Notes: generated by a model from the sequence alone, not told the origin. DNA of 64,000 bases from Sphingobacterium sp. HMA12 (GCF_002933815.1 NZ_BEYR01000003.1:1-64000); one strand, 5' to 3'; counted from the first letter of the stretch, positions 7,640 through 15,930 are shown. Numbers and translations are program-made.

Positions 7640-7673
7640 GATTGCTAATTAGAGCTATTCACAACTAGCAATC
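7640..7673 (-). promoter_or_regulatory. Stem-loop in the fusA-rpsJ spacer (nearer rpsJ)
   Basis: An inverted repeat GATTGCTA / TAGCAATC with 18 bases between arms; two further pairs form after one mismatch. It lies 18 bases upstream of the rpsJ start in the transcript and may affect rpsJ translation or mRNA processing. Confidence 0.4.
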
Positions 7674-7694
7674 GGTGTGTATTTTTTGATTAAA

Positions 7695-7732
7695 GAACAA
7701 AGAGAAAAGACTAGCGTCCTTTATCTTTGTTC
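7695..7732 (-). promoter_or_regulatory. Stem-loop in the fusA-rpsJ spacer (nearer fusA)
   Basis: A 9-bp perfect stem (GAACAAAGA / TCTTTGTTC) continues, after single mismatches, as AAA/TTT and GAC/GTC to a TAGC tetraloop. It is 18 bases after the fusA stop. It could be a partial terminator or processing site that sets the rpsJ level relative to fusA. Confidence 0.5.
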
Positions 7733-7750
7733 CATTATCGTTGTTTTATA

Positions 7751-9874
7751 TTATTCCACAGAACCTTTGATTCTGCCTTTTGATTTTGCGATTACTTCTT
7801 CAGCAACGTTACGTGGAGCTTCTGAGTAGTGATCAAATTCCATTGTAGATGTTGCACGACCTGAAGTGATTGTACGTAATTGTGTTACGTAACCGAACAT
7901 TTCAGAAAGTGGAACCAATGCTTTGATTACCTGTGCACCGTTACGTGAATCCAAACCTTGCATTTGACCACGACGACGGTTCAAGTCACCCATTACATCA
8001 CCCATGTTTTCTTCTGGAGTCAATACTTCAACTTTCATGATTGGCTCCATCAATACTGGAGAACATTTAGGTAATGCCTCACGGTAAGCCATTTTAGCTG
8101 CCAATTCGAATGATAATGAATCTGAATCGACTGCGTGGAATGAACCATCAATCAAACGAACTTTCATGCCAGAAAGAGGGTAACCAGCTAAAATACCATT
8201 GCTTAATGAAGCTTCAAATCCTTTTTGAACGGATGGGATATATTCTTTAGGAATCGCACCACCCACAATTTCGTTTACGAATTGAAGTGCTGATTTTGTT
8301 GTATCGTAATCTGCATCGATAGGAGAGATAACAACTTTGATATCCGCGAATTTACCACGACCACCTGATTGTTTTTTGTATACCTCGCGGTGCTCAGTAG
8401 TACCATTGATCGACTCTTTGTATGCTACTTGAGGAGCACCTTGGTTAACCTCAACTTTGAATTCACGTTTCAAACGGTCGATCAAGATCTCTAAGTGAAG
8501 CTCACCCATACCAGAGATAACTGTTTGACCAGTTTCTTCGTCAGATTTAACAACGAATGTAGGATCTTCTTCAGCCAATTTACCAAGACCAATACCTAAT
8601 CTATCAACGTCAGCTTGAGTTTTAGGCTCAATCGCTAAACCAATTACTGGCTCAGGGAAAGTCATAGACTCTAATACGATAGGCGCTTTTTCGTCACAAA
8701 GTGTATCACCAGTTTTGATGTCTTTGAAACCTACAACCGCACCGATATCACCTGCTTCGATAAAAGGAATAGGGTTTTGTTTGTTGGCGTGCATTTGGAA
8801 GATACGAGAGATACGTTCTTTGTTACCTGAACGTGTGTTCAATACATAAGAACCTGCATCTAACTTACCAGAGTAAGCACGGATGAAACATAGACGACCT
8901 ACGAATGGGTCAGTCGCAATTTTGAAACCCAAAGCTGCGAAAGGCTCGCTAACAGATGGTTTACGTTCAATTTCTTCACCAGTATCAGGATTAGTACCTT
9001 TTACAGCCTCTACATCAAGAGGTGAAGGCAATAATTCCATTACTAGATCCAACATGGTTTGAACACCTTTGTTTTTGAAAGATGAACCACAAACCATAGG
9101 AACGATAGAGTTGTCCAATACTGCCGCACGTAATGCATTTAAGATTTCACGCTCAGTCAATGAATCTGGATCTTCGAAGAATTTCTCCATCAAAGACTCA
9201 TCATAACCAGCTACTGCTTCTAATAATTTCTCACGGTATTCAGCAACCTCGTCCAACATATCCTCAGGAATTGGAACTTCAGTAAAAGTCATTCCTTTAT
9301 CATGCTCATTCCAAACGATACCACGGTTGTTGATCAAGTCAACTACACCTGTGAACGTATCTTCAGCACCGATAGGCAATTGTAACGCTACAGCATCAGA
9401 ACCCAACATATCTTTTACTTGTTTTACAACTTTCAAGAAGTCAGCTCCCGAACGGTCCATTTTGTTAACGAAACCGATACGAGGTACTTTATAACCATCA
9501 GCTAAGCGCCAGTTTGTTTCAGATTGAGGCTCAACACCATCAACTGCTGAAAACAAGAATACCAATCCATCCAATACACGTAACGAACGGTTTACCTCAA
9601 CCGTGAAATCCACGTGTCCAGGTGTATCGATAACGTTTACTTGGTATTTGTTGTTACGGTAGTTCCAGAATACAGTTGTTGCAGCAGAAGTGATCGTGAT
9701 ACCACGCTCAGCCTCTTGCTCCATCCAGTCCATTGTTGAAGCACCTTCGTGAACCTCACCAATTTTATGGTTTACACCTGAGTAATAAAGTATACGCTCA
9801 GTTGTTGTAGTTTTACCAGCATCGATGTGTGCAGCGATACCGATATTTCTAGTGAATTTTAAATCTCTTGCCAT
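7751..9874 (-). CDS. fusA: Elongation factor G
   Basis: 707 residues, normal for EF-G. EF-G is the GTPase that moves tRNAs and mRNA after peptide bond formation. The GTP-binding motifs are intact: AHIDAGKTTTTERIL (residues 15-29), the effector segment RGITITSAATT, DTPGHVDF, and NKMDR. Domain IV residues and the C-terminal EEVIAKSKGR are present. It belongs to the str cluster behind rpsG, with a 133-base spacer that carries a large hairpin. Some Bacteroidota have a second EF-G gene elsewhere; this one is the str-operon copy. Confidence 0.98.
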   Translation of the reverse strand: MARDLKFTRNIGIAAHIDAGKTTTTERILYYSGVNHKIGEVHEGASTMDWMEQEAERGITITSAATTVFWNYRNNKYQVNVIDTPGHVDFTVEVNRSLRVLDGLVFLFSAVDGVEPQSETNWRLADGYKVPRIGFVNKMDRSGADFLKVVKQVKDMLGSDAVALQLPIGAEDTFTGVVDLINNRGIVWNEHDKGMTFTEVPIPEDMLDEVAEYREKLLEAVAGYDESLMEKFFEDPDSLTEREILNALRAAVLDNSIVPMVCGSSFKNKGVQTMLDLVMELLPSPLDVEAVKGTNPDTGEEIERKPSVSEPFAALGFKIATDPFVGRLCFIRAYSGKLDAGSYVLNTRSGNKERISRIFQMHANKQNPIPFIEAGDIGAVVGFKDIKTGDTLCDEKAPIVLESMTFPEPVIGLAIEPKTQADVDRLGIGLGKLAEEDPTFVVKSDEETGQTVISGMGELHLEILIDRLKREFKVEVNQGAPQVAYKESINGTTEHREVYKKQSGGRGKFADIKVVISPIDADYDTTKSALQFVNEIVGGAIPKEYIPSVQKGFEASLSNGILAGYPLSGMKVRLIDGSFHAVDSDSLSFELAAKMAYREALPKCSPVLMEPIMKVEVLTPEENMGDVMGDLNRRRGQMQGLDSRNGAQVIKALVPLSEMFGYVTQLRTITSGRATSTMEFDHYSEAPRNVAEEVIAKSKGRIKGSVE

Positions 9875-9933
9875 AATATTTTTAAGCAGCTGGCCTTACG
9901 GGCCTTATGTGTTTAAATGTAATGTTAAATAAG

Positions 9934-9980
9934 TACACCGACCTTGATAAAAGAGTGTTCGTTTATCGGAGGTCGGTGTA
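9934..9980 (-). promoter_or_regulatory. Large stem-loop between rpsG and fusA
   Basis: An 11-bp perfect outer stem (TACACCGACCT / AGGTCGGTGTA) continues inward as GATAAA / TTTATC after a short internal loop, leaving a 10-nt loop. It lies 28 bases after the rpsG stop and ~60 bases before the fusA start. Intercistronic structures of the str operon are known in other bacteria to bind S7; whether this one does is not known. Confidence 0.55.
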
Positions 9981-10007
9981 ATCATATTTTTTTGAATGTC
10001 TTCAAAA

Positions 10008-10475
10008 TTAGAATCTGAAGTGTGAGAACGCTTTGTTAGCTTCCGCCATTTTGTGCGTATCTTCTTTCTTCTTAACAGCAGCACCTTCACCTTTAGAAGC
10101 TGAAATGATTTCTCCTGCTAATTTTTCGAACATTGTTTTTTCACCACGTTTACGAGCGTATGAAATTAACCATTTCATACCCAAAGCAATTTTACGCTCT
10201 GGACGAACTTCCATAGGAACTTGGAAGTTAGCACCACCTACACGGCGTGATTTAACTTCAACAGCAGGCATAACGTTGTTCAAAGCTTTTTTCCAAGCTT
10301 CTAAACCGCTTTCTTGTGTTTTTTGTTCTACTAATTCTACTGCATCGTAAAAAATATCATAAGCGATGGATTTTTTACCATCTACCATCATATTGTTTAC
10401 GAAACGTGTTACCTGAACGTCGTTAAACTTTGGATCAGGTAAAATGATTCTCTTTTTCGGTTTTGATTTTCTCAT
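10008..10475 (-). CDS. rpsG: 30S ribosomal protein S7
   Basis: 155 residues, usual length. It starts the assembly of the 30S head by binding the 3' domain of 16S rRNA. The N-terminal RKSKPKKRIILPDPKFND, the central VGGANFQVPMEVRPERK and the C-terminal HKMAEANKAFSHFRF are clearly S7. The start has a good GGAGG ribosome site, and the gap to rpsL is 19 bases. Confidence 0.97.
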   Translation of the reverse strand: MRKSKPKKRIILPDPKFNDVQVTRFVNNMMVDGKKSIAYDIFYDAVELVEQKTQESGLEAWKKALNNVMPAVEVKSRRVGGANFQVPMEVRPERKIALGMKWLISYARKRGEKTMFEKLAGEIISASKGEGAAVKKKEDTHKMAEANKAFSHFRF

Positions 10476-10494
10476 TTTTCTTTCCTCCGTTTAA

Positions 10495-10908
10495 TTATTT
10501 CTTTTTACCCTTTGCTGGAGCTGCAGCTGCTTGTCCTGGTTTAGGACGCTTAGTTCCGTATTTAGAACGACGTTGGTTACGACCTGCTACACCTGAAGTA
10601 TCTAATGCACCACGGATGATGTGGTAACGCACACCTGGTAAATCCTTAACACGACCACCACGGATCAATACGATCGAGTGCTCTTGTAAGTTGTGACCTT
10701 CTCCAGGGATGTAAGCGTTGACCTCTTTACCGTTTGTTAAACGTACACGAGCTACTTTACGCATTGCTGAGTTTGGTTTTTTAGGGGTAGTAGTATATAC
10801 ACGTGTACATACACCTCTTCGCTGTGGACATGAGTCCAACGCTGGTGACTTACTCTTATCAACCAGAGCTACTCTACCTTTTCTAACTAATTGTTGAATA
10901 GTAGGCAT
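10495..10908 (-). CDS. rpsL: 30S ribosomal protein S12
   Basis: 137 residues. S12 sits at the decoding centre. The motifs KPNSAMRKVARVRLTNG and GRVKDLPGVRYHIIRG are intact, including the lysines of TPKKPNS and RVKDLPG where streptomycin-resistance changes are known, so the sequence looks wild type. The C-terminus has the Ala/Lys-rich tail (AAAPAKGKKK) common in Bacteroidota. It is the first gene of the str operon; a candidate -7 box lies ~50 bases upstream. Confidence 0.97.
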   Translation of the reverse strand: MPTIQQLVRKGRVALVDKSKSPALDSCPQRRGVCTRVYTTTPKKPNSAMRKVARVRLTNGKEVNAYIPGEGHNLQEHSIVLIRGGRVKDLPGVRYHIIRGALDTSGVAGRNQRRSKYGTKRPKPGQAAAAPAKGKKK

Positions 10909-10956
10909 TTACCTGTTTTTGTTTATAAATTTGATACCTAAATTATTTTAAGTTCG

Positions 10957-10964
10957 CAAAGATA
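10957..10964 (-). promoter_or_regulatory. Candidate -7 box (TATCTTTG) of the str operon
   Basis: The minus strand reads TATCTTTG, an exact TAnnTTTG match 49 bases upstream of rpsL. A clear -33 TTG is lacking. The 18-unit repeat array begins about 90 bases further upstream. Confidence 0.5.
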
Positions 10965-11052
10965 CTGATTCCGTTTTGAATATTAAATAGTTAGTGTATA
11001 AAATTTAGATTATTTTTTCCAAATAGAAGTTCTCTTTTCCCTGAGGCGGAAG

Positions 11053-11427
11053 CATTTCCCCACATGGTTTGACAAGTTCGCGCTCCTTCTTCTGTATATT
11101 CTCCTGGGGCTAGATGATTTAGTCAGGTGGAACTTTCATTTACTCTCCTGTCGAAATCATTTCGACACACGACTAAGTCATTTTCCCTTGTGGCGATATG
11201 GTTTTGTCAGGCGCCGGAATGATTTAGTCGCCTGTCTGTTCCGTTTTTTCCTTGGTCTGGATGATTTAGTCAGGTGGAATTTTCATTTCCCCACATGGAA
11301 AAATAGCTTCGACACTGGTTTGGCTCAATCCGACACGGCGCTGAATTCATGTTTTACTTGGCGAAATGGAATAAACACCCGGGAGATTTCATTTGATACT
11401 TACGCAGCTCTCATTCATCTCTTGTAA
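11053..11427. repeat. 18-unit degenerate tandem array, exact 21-bp step, core AATnATTT
   Basis: Units start at 11053 and every 21 bases to 11410 without loss of register. The loose consensus is nATTTn-nnC-nnn-TGG-nnn-AAT. Some units are nearly identical at distances that are multiples of 21: GATGATTTAGTCAGGTGGAA occurs at 11113 and 11260 (147 apart), and CATTTCCCCACATGG at 11053 and 11284 (231 apart). One plus-strand frame is open from 10987 to 11427 (about 146 codons) and would give a seven-residue repeat such as HFPTWKN or SFDTGLA, but it has no ATG. The array lies between the str promoter and a lipoprotein gene. Confidence 0.88.
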
Positions 11428-11730
11428 AATCCGGATACGGTATGACGACAATCGATAGCTTTTCCTTGCTAAATAGGATGTTGCCAAATAAGGACAATAT
11501 TAGTAGTGTTGTCAACCCAAACTGTGCAAAAATAGTAATGTTTTATATTGTTGCTCTATGGCATCCTTACATATTGATTACTAGTTCTTCTATGTTTTTT
11601 TACGCAATTATTCTTCTACTGGTTTTCCAGTATATTTTATCTTTTTGCGTGTTTATGCATCTTTTTGGCAGGACGTTTGTCAAACACGGATAGATAATTA
11701 ACAGTAAAAACAAATTAAAGTATTCAAGTT

Positions 11731-12141
11731 ATGAAAATTAAATTAATGTATGCAATGGTATTGGCGCTTGTGACTCTTGCGTTTGTGGGATGTTCTAAGG
11801 ATAAAGATGAGCCGATTCAAACAGGTGGGAGTATTGATGCGGCTGTAGGTACGTATAAGGGTAGTTTGGATATCGTAGGAGTTGGTGAGAAGTTTAATAA
11901 GACCATTAAAGTAACTAAAGTGGGGGATAACCGTATTAAAGTTGAGGTGGAAGATAGTTCATTGAAATTACCTCCTCGGGAATTTAACGTAACAAATAAT
12001 GCAGATTATTCAATACAATCAGCAGCTACAGAGCCCGGAGCAATGTTTTTGTATGAGGTTAAAAACAAGACAGTTAGTTATTTGGCTAAGCCATTAGCCG
12101 AAGGTGAAACAACTTTTAAATTTGATGGTGCAAAGCAATAG
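11731..12141 (+). CDS. Small lipoprotein of unknown function
   Basis: 136 residues. The signal MKIKLMYAMVLALVTLAFVGC ends in a lipobox (FVGC), so Cys21 should be lipidated; the acidic SKDKDE that follows is typical of Bacteroidota lipoproteins and may favour export to the surface. The mature part looks like a small beta-sandwich or calycin-like fold (VGTYKGSLDIVG, NKTIKVTKVGDNRIKVEVED). No catalytic residues are evident. It is a single gene that ends in a very strong palindromic terminator. The interval 11428-11730 upstream is T-rich; a hydrophobic open frame there is not convincing. Confidence 0.75.
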   Translation: MKIKLMYAMVLALVTLAFVGCSKDKDEPIQTGGSIDAAVGTYKGSLDIVGVGEKFNKTIKVTKVGDNRIKVEVEDSSLKLPPREFNVTNNADYSIQSAATEPGAMFLYEVKNKTVSYLAKPLAEGETTFKFDGAKQ

Positions 12142-12142
12142 A

Positions 12143-12197
12143 GTTAAAACATAAAAAGCCGCACCAAAATATTTGGTGCGGCTTTTTATGTTTTAAC
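12143..12197. terminator. 26-bp perfect palindrome, bidirectional terminator
   Basis: Two perfect 26-base arms with a 3-base loop (ATA) include GCCGCACCAAA / TTTGGTGCGGC flanked by A and T runs. It separates the convergent lipoprotein and rnr genes. The stop codon of rnr (12193-12195) lies inside the right arm. Confidence 0.92.
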
Positions 12198-14325
12198 TCA
12201 ACAACGTAAAATCTATCTGCCGTTTATCCAGATCCACTTTCTTTACACGGATTTGAACCTCATCACCCAATTGGAATTTCTTTTTCTTCCGCTGGCCGAT
12301 AATGGCGTAGTTCTTCTCATCCAGTACATAGAAATCATCTGTGATATCACGCAAGCGCACCATACCCTCACACTTGTTCTCTTCAATCTCCACATACATA
12401 CCCCATTCGGTCACACCTGAGACAATACCAGTGTATTCGGTGCCAATCTGATCTTGTAGGTATTCCGCTTGTTTGTATTTAATGGAAGCACGTTCCGCTT
12501 CAGCTGCCTTTTTCTCCATTTGCGAGGAGTGCTCTGCCATTTTCTCATAATGCTCGGCATTGACCTTTGTACCACCATCCAGGTAGAACTGCAAAAGACG
12601 GTGTACCATCACATCCGGATATCGACGGATAGGGGAAGTGAAGTGGGTGTAATAGTCAAAAGCCAATCCATAATGGCTTGTTTTCTTCGTTGTATAGATA
12701 GCCTTGGCCATTGATCGTACCGCCAAAGAGGTCAGCATATTTTGCTCCTTGCTGCCTTCGATCTTGGTCATGATAGCATTAAGCGATTTCGCTGTTTCCT
12801 TGTCTGTTTTAATGGTCAGCTTATGGCCAAAGCGCGCGGCAAATTGCGAGAATGTGGTCAAAGTTTCCGGATTAGGCACATCGTGGTAACGGTATACAAA
12901 CGTTAATTTGTTTTTACCGCGACCTTGCTTACCGATATATTCGGCCACTTTACGGTTGGCCAGCAACATAAAATCTTCGATCAGCTTGTGGGCATCTTTA
13001 CGTACTTTGGTGTATACGCCCGTAGGTTTGCCATGCTCATCCAGGGTGAATTTAACCTCCTCACTTTCAAAGGCAATCGCACCATTTTTAAACTTGCGCT
13101 CGCGGAGGATATAAGCAAGCTCATTTAATTTTAAGATCTCATGGCTGAAATCACCGGATTTCGTCTCGATGACTTCCTGCGCTTCTTCATAGCTAAACCG
13201 TCTGTCCGAATGGATAATCGTACGGCCGAACCATTGCTCATGAATAGTAGCTTTCTCATCCATTTCGAATACCGCCGAAAAGCAAAGTTTGTCTTCATGT
13301 GGGCGTAATGAACAGACCCCATTGGACAGGCGCTCCGGAAGCATCGGAATAACACGGTCGACCAGATAGACTGATGTCGCACGGTTAAAAGCCTCCTTGT
13401 CCAGTTCGGTATCCGGTAGCACAAAATGGGATACATCGGCGATATGTACGCCGATCTCGTAATTGCCGTTCTCCAGCTTTTGGAAAGATATGGCATCGTC
13501 AAAATCTTTGGCATCTGCAGGGTCAATCGTGAAGGTCGTGACCCCTCTGAAATCACGTCTCTTGGCGATTTCTTCCTTGCTGATTTTTTCCGTGATTTTA
13601 TTGGCCTCTTCTTCTACCTTTTTCGGGAATTCCAATGGGAAACCGTAGTCCGCCAGGATCGCATTCATCTCGGTGTTGTTTTCGCCTTTGACCCCAAGGA
13701 CATGTTTGACCGTTCCTACAGGGTTTTTACTGCCACTTGGCCAGTCAATGATCGAAACCACCACTTTCTCCTTGTCCTTGGCGCCGTTTAGATTGTCCAG
13801 GGGGATAAAGATATCATGGAGCATCTTGCGGTCATCCGCGATAAAAAAAGCGAAATTATTTGAGATGCTGATCGTTCCGGTAAAGTCCGTTTTGGCCCGT
13901 TGTAAGATTTCGACAACTTCGCCTTCTTTTTTGCGGCCACCTTTCCTTTTCTCAAAAGTGTGCACCTTGACAATATCCCCATGCAGGGCCTGTCTTAGTT
14001 TACGCGGCGCAATATAGATGTCGTTCTCAAATTCATCTTCCGGAATAATATAGGCGGAACCATCTGCTGTCATGTCCACCCTTCCGGTGACATATACTTT
14101 AAGCTGCTTCAGGTTAAATTTTCCACGTTCTGCCTCTATAAACAGTCCGCTTCGCACATTCTCCTGTAAAATATCGGCAATAGCGACTTTGGAATCGTTG
14201 TCCGTCAGGTTCAATTTGGAAGAAACTTGCTTATAGTTGAGTGGTTTGTTTCCTGACTTTTCGAAAATATCGATGATCAGTTGTGTCAATACCTCTTTAT
14301 AGGGATTTTCTTTTCTTGTCTTCAT
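12193..14325 (-). CDS. rnr: Ribonuclease R
   Basis: 710 residues, normal for RNase R/VacB. It is a processive 3'-5' exoribonuclease that degrades structured RNA in the cytoplasm. Seen in order: an N-terminal winged-helix-like region (LIIDIFEKSGNKPLNYKQV), cold-shock OB folds (GRVDMTADGSAYIIPEDEF), the RNB catalytic domain with FTIDPADAKDFDDAIS and its metal-binding aspartates near residues 265-280, HFTSPIRRYPDVMVHRLL, and a C-terminal S1 domain (GIVSGVTEWGMYVEIEENK). The usual Lys-rich C-terminal tail of enterobacterial RNase R is absent; the protein ends right after the S1 domain. Confidence 0.96.
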   Translation of the reverse strand: MKTRKENPYKEVLTQLIIDIFEKSGNKPLNYKQVSSKLNLTDNDSKVAIADILQENVRSGLFIEAERGKFNLKQLKVYVTGRVDMTADGSAYIIPEDEFENDIYIAPRKLRQALHGDIVKVHTFEKRKGGRKKEGEVVEILQRAKTDFTGTISISNNFAFFIADDRKMLHDIFIPLDNLNGAKDKEKVVVSIIDWPSGSKNPVGTVKHVLGVKGENNTEMNAILADYGFPLEFPKKVEEEANKITEKISKEEIAKRRDFRGVTTFTIDPADAKDFDDAISFQKLENGNYEIGVHIADVSHFVLPDTELDKEAFNRATSVYLVDRVIPMLPERLSNGVCSLRPHEDKLCFSAVFEMDEKATIHEQWFGRTIIHSDRRFSYEEAQEVIETKSGDFSHEILKLNELAYILRERKFKNGAIAFESEEVKFTLDEHGKPTGVYTKVRKDAHKLIEDFMLLANRKVAEYIGKQGRGKNKLTFVYRYHDVPNPETLTTFSQFAARFGHKLTIKTDKETAKSLNAIMTKIEGSKEQNMLTSLAVRSMAKAIYTTKKTSHYGLAFDYYTHFTSPIRRYPDVMVHRLLQFYLDGGTKVNAEHYEKMAEHSSQMEKKAAEAERASIKYKQAEYLQDQIGTEYTGIVSGVTEWGMYVEIEENKCEGMVRLRDITDDFYVLDEKNYAIIGQRKKKKFQLGDEVQIRVKKVDLDKRQIDFTLLS

Positions 14326-14533
14326 TCGTGTTATTGTTTACTCATTTGTTTTAGCCTCCAAAGGCATTTGCAGAGCTGCTCGATCACTCATCTGTATGAT
14401 CGACATTGTTGATACAAGGTACAAAAAAAACCGCATTTTAACCGTACGATAGCCGAGCTAATCGGAGCAAAATCCGATTACCAAACTATAGACAGATCAG
14501 GGGAGAAATTGTTTTGGAACTGTACGGTATGAT

Positions 14534-14962
14534 TTATTTTTTACAATGATTGCATACGCCGAGTGCATTTACGGCAATCGCTTCCAGGCTAAACCCATCG
14601 GGGATAGCTACTTTTGGTAATGTAATTTCATCCAGACAATAGACCGAATTGCATATCCGGCAGATAAAATGTACATGCTGGTCGTGATGGTCATGTTCGG
14701 AACAGTTGGTGGAACACATGGCGTAGGTCGCGGTTCCGTGTAAATCAAAGATCTTGTGGATAATGCCTTTTTCCTCAAAACTGGCCAGTACACGGTATAA
14801 TGTCACACGGTCGATATCCTTGCCCAATAGTTTCTCCAATTCAGGCTGGGAAATGGCCGAATCTTTCGTTGAAATAATTTCAAGTACCCTTAACCGTGGT
14901 TGGGTAACTTTTAAACTATTCCGTTTCAGGATTTCTGGATATGCTGTATTGGATTGTTCCAT
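14534..14962 (-). CDS. Fur-family transcriptional repressor
   Basis: 142 residues. An N-terminal winged helix carries the family recognition segment DRVTLYRVLASFEEKGIIH. The C-terminal dimerisation part has His- and Cys-rich metal sites: EHDHHDQHVHFICRICNSVYC and a final CNHC. The two CxxC pairs suggest a structural zinc site. Whether it senses Fe, Zn or peroxide (Fur, Zur or PerR) cannot be decided; the short form and HDHHDQHVHF loop fit a Zur-like or PerR-like member. A -7 box lies at 14993-15000. Confidence 0.88.
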   Translation of the reverse strand: MEQSNTAYPEILKRNSLKVTQPRLRVLEIISTKDSAISQPELEKLLGKDIDRVTLYRVLASFEEKGIIHKIFDLHGTATYAMCSTNCSEHDHHDQHVHFICRICNSVYCLDEITLPKVAIPDGFSLEAIAVNALGVCNHCKK

Positions 14963-14992
14963 GGACTCTTTTGTTAAACCTTAGATCAATTA

Positions 14993-15000
14993 CAAAAATA
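14993..15000 (-). promoter_or_regulatory. Candidate -7 box (TATTTTTG) for the Fur-family gene
   Basis: The minus strand reads TATTTTTG, matching TAnnTTTG, 31 bases before the start codon. A hairpin that probably ends the upstream aldolase transcript lies just behind it. Confidence 0.4.
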
Positions 15001-15020
15001 AGCAATTTATCCACATAAGA

Positions 15021-15065
15021 AAACCGATAAGGTTAAGATTATTGTCATCTTCCCCCTATCGGTTT
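15021..15065 (-). terminator. Probable terminator after the aldolase gene
   Basis: Arms AAACCGATA / TATCGGTTT enclose a nested AAGAT / ATCTT stem. On the minus strand the stem ends in TTTTCTT. It lies 28 bases after the aldolase stop. Confidence 0.55.
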
Positions 15066-15092
15066 AAAACCTATACCGAAATATAGTCTATT

Positions 15093-15752
15093 TTATTTGC
15101 CTGCAGCTTTCGCGTGGTCAGCTAAAAATGTTGCTAAACCGCTATCTGTCAATGGGTGTTTCAATAGGGATAAAATTGCCGATAATGGACCCGTCATCAC
15201 ATCTGCACCGATTTTAGCACAGCCCAGGATGTGCGCGCTGTGGCGTACAGAAGCGGCTAAGATCTGTGTTGGATACTGGTAGTTATCATAGATCAAACGG
15301 ATATCTTCGATCAATGCCAGTCCATCTGTAGAGATATCATCCAAACGGCCAATAAAAGGAGAAACATAAGTTGCACCTGCTTTTGCTGCCAATAAAGCTT
15401 GACCAGCAGTGAATACCAATGTACAGTTTGTTTTAATACCTTTTTTGCTGAAATATTTAATTGCTTTCACGCCATCTTTGATCATAGGAACTTTGACCAC
15501 GATCTTGCTGTCAAGAGCTGCCAATGCTTCTCCCTCTTTGATCATTTCGTCATAAGTAGTAGAAATAACTTCAGCACTCACGTCGCCGTCAACAATAGCA
15601 CAGATTGCTTTGTAGTGGTTGATTACGTTCTCATCACCGCTGATACCTTCTTTAGCCATTAAGCTTGGATTGGTCGTTACACCATCTAATACGCCTAAGT
15701 CTTGGGCTTCCTTGATTTGCTCTAGGTTCGCTGTGTCAATAAAAAATTTCAT
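15093..15752 (-). CDS. fsa: Fructose-6-phosphate aldolase / small transaldolase
   Basis: 219 residues, the length of the TalC/FSA subfamily. MKFFIDTANLEQIKEAQDLG and GVTTNPSLMAKEG are hallmarks. The Schiff-base lysine is Lys87 in IVVKVPM. These enzymes either cleave fructose 6-phosphate or act as transaldolase in the pentose phosphate pathway; sequence alone does not separate the two activities here. It is monocistronic, with a -7 box upstream and a hairpin downstream. Confidence 0.92.
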   Translation of the reverse strand: MKFFIDTANLEQIKEAQDLGVLDGVTTNPSLMAKEGISGDENVINHYKAICAIVDGDVSAEVISTTYDEMIKEGEALAALDSKIVVKVPMIKDGVKAIKYFSKKGIKTNCTLVFTAGQALLAAKAGATYVSPFIGRLDDISTDGLALIEDIRLIYDNYQYPTQILAASVRHSAHILGCAKIGADVMTGPLSAILSLLKHPLTDSGLATFLADHAKAAGK

Positions 15753-15809
15753 TTTGTATGTTGTTGAATGATAATTATTTGATTATTTTAACGTTCAAAA
15801 TAATAGGTG

Positions 15810-15817
15810 CAAAGTTA
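15810..15817 (-). promoter_or_regulatory. Candidate -7 box (TAACTTTG) for the aldolase gene
   Basis: The minus strand reads TAACTTTG, matching TAnnTTTG, about 58 bases upstream of the start codon. Confidence 0.4.
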
Positions 15818-15930
15818 TTGATTATATTCCAGTATTACACATTGATTTCAATGAATTGCATCATTATTTTTGCAAAATAGAATCTCTTCTCTTTCTTTTT
15901 TGTTATACTTTTATAGTATTATCTTTCAAT

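Noticed and set aside
10033..10350. 105-codon plus-strand frame
   Set aside because: Antisense to rpsG, whose assignment is certain.
11442..11693. 83-codon plus-strand open frame, very hydrophobic
   Set aside because: The stretch is T-rich, which alone gives hydrophobic codons; there is no ribosome site and no family likeness.
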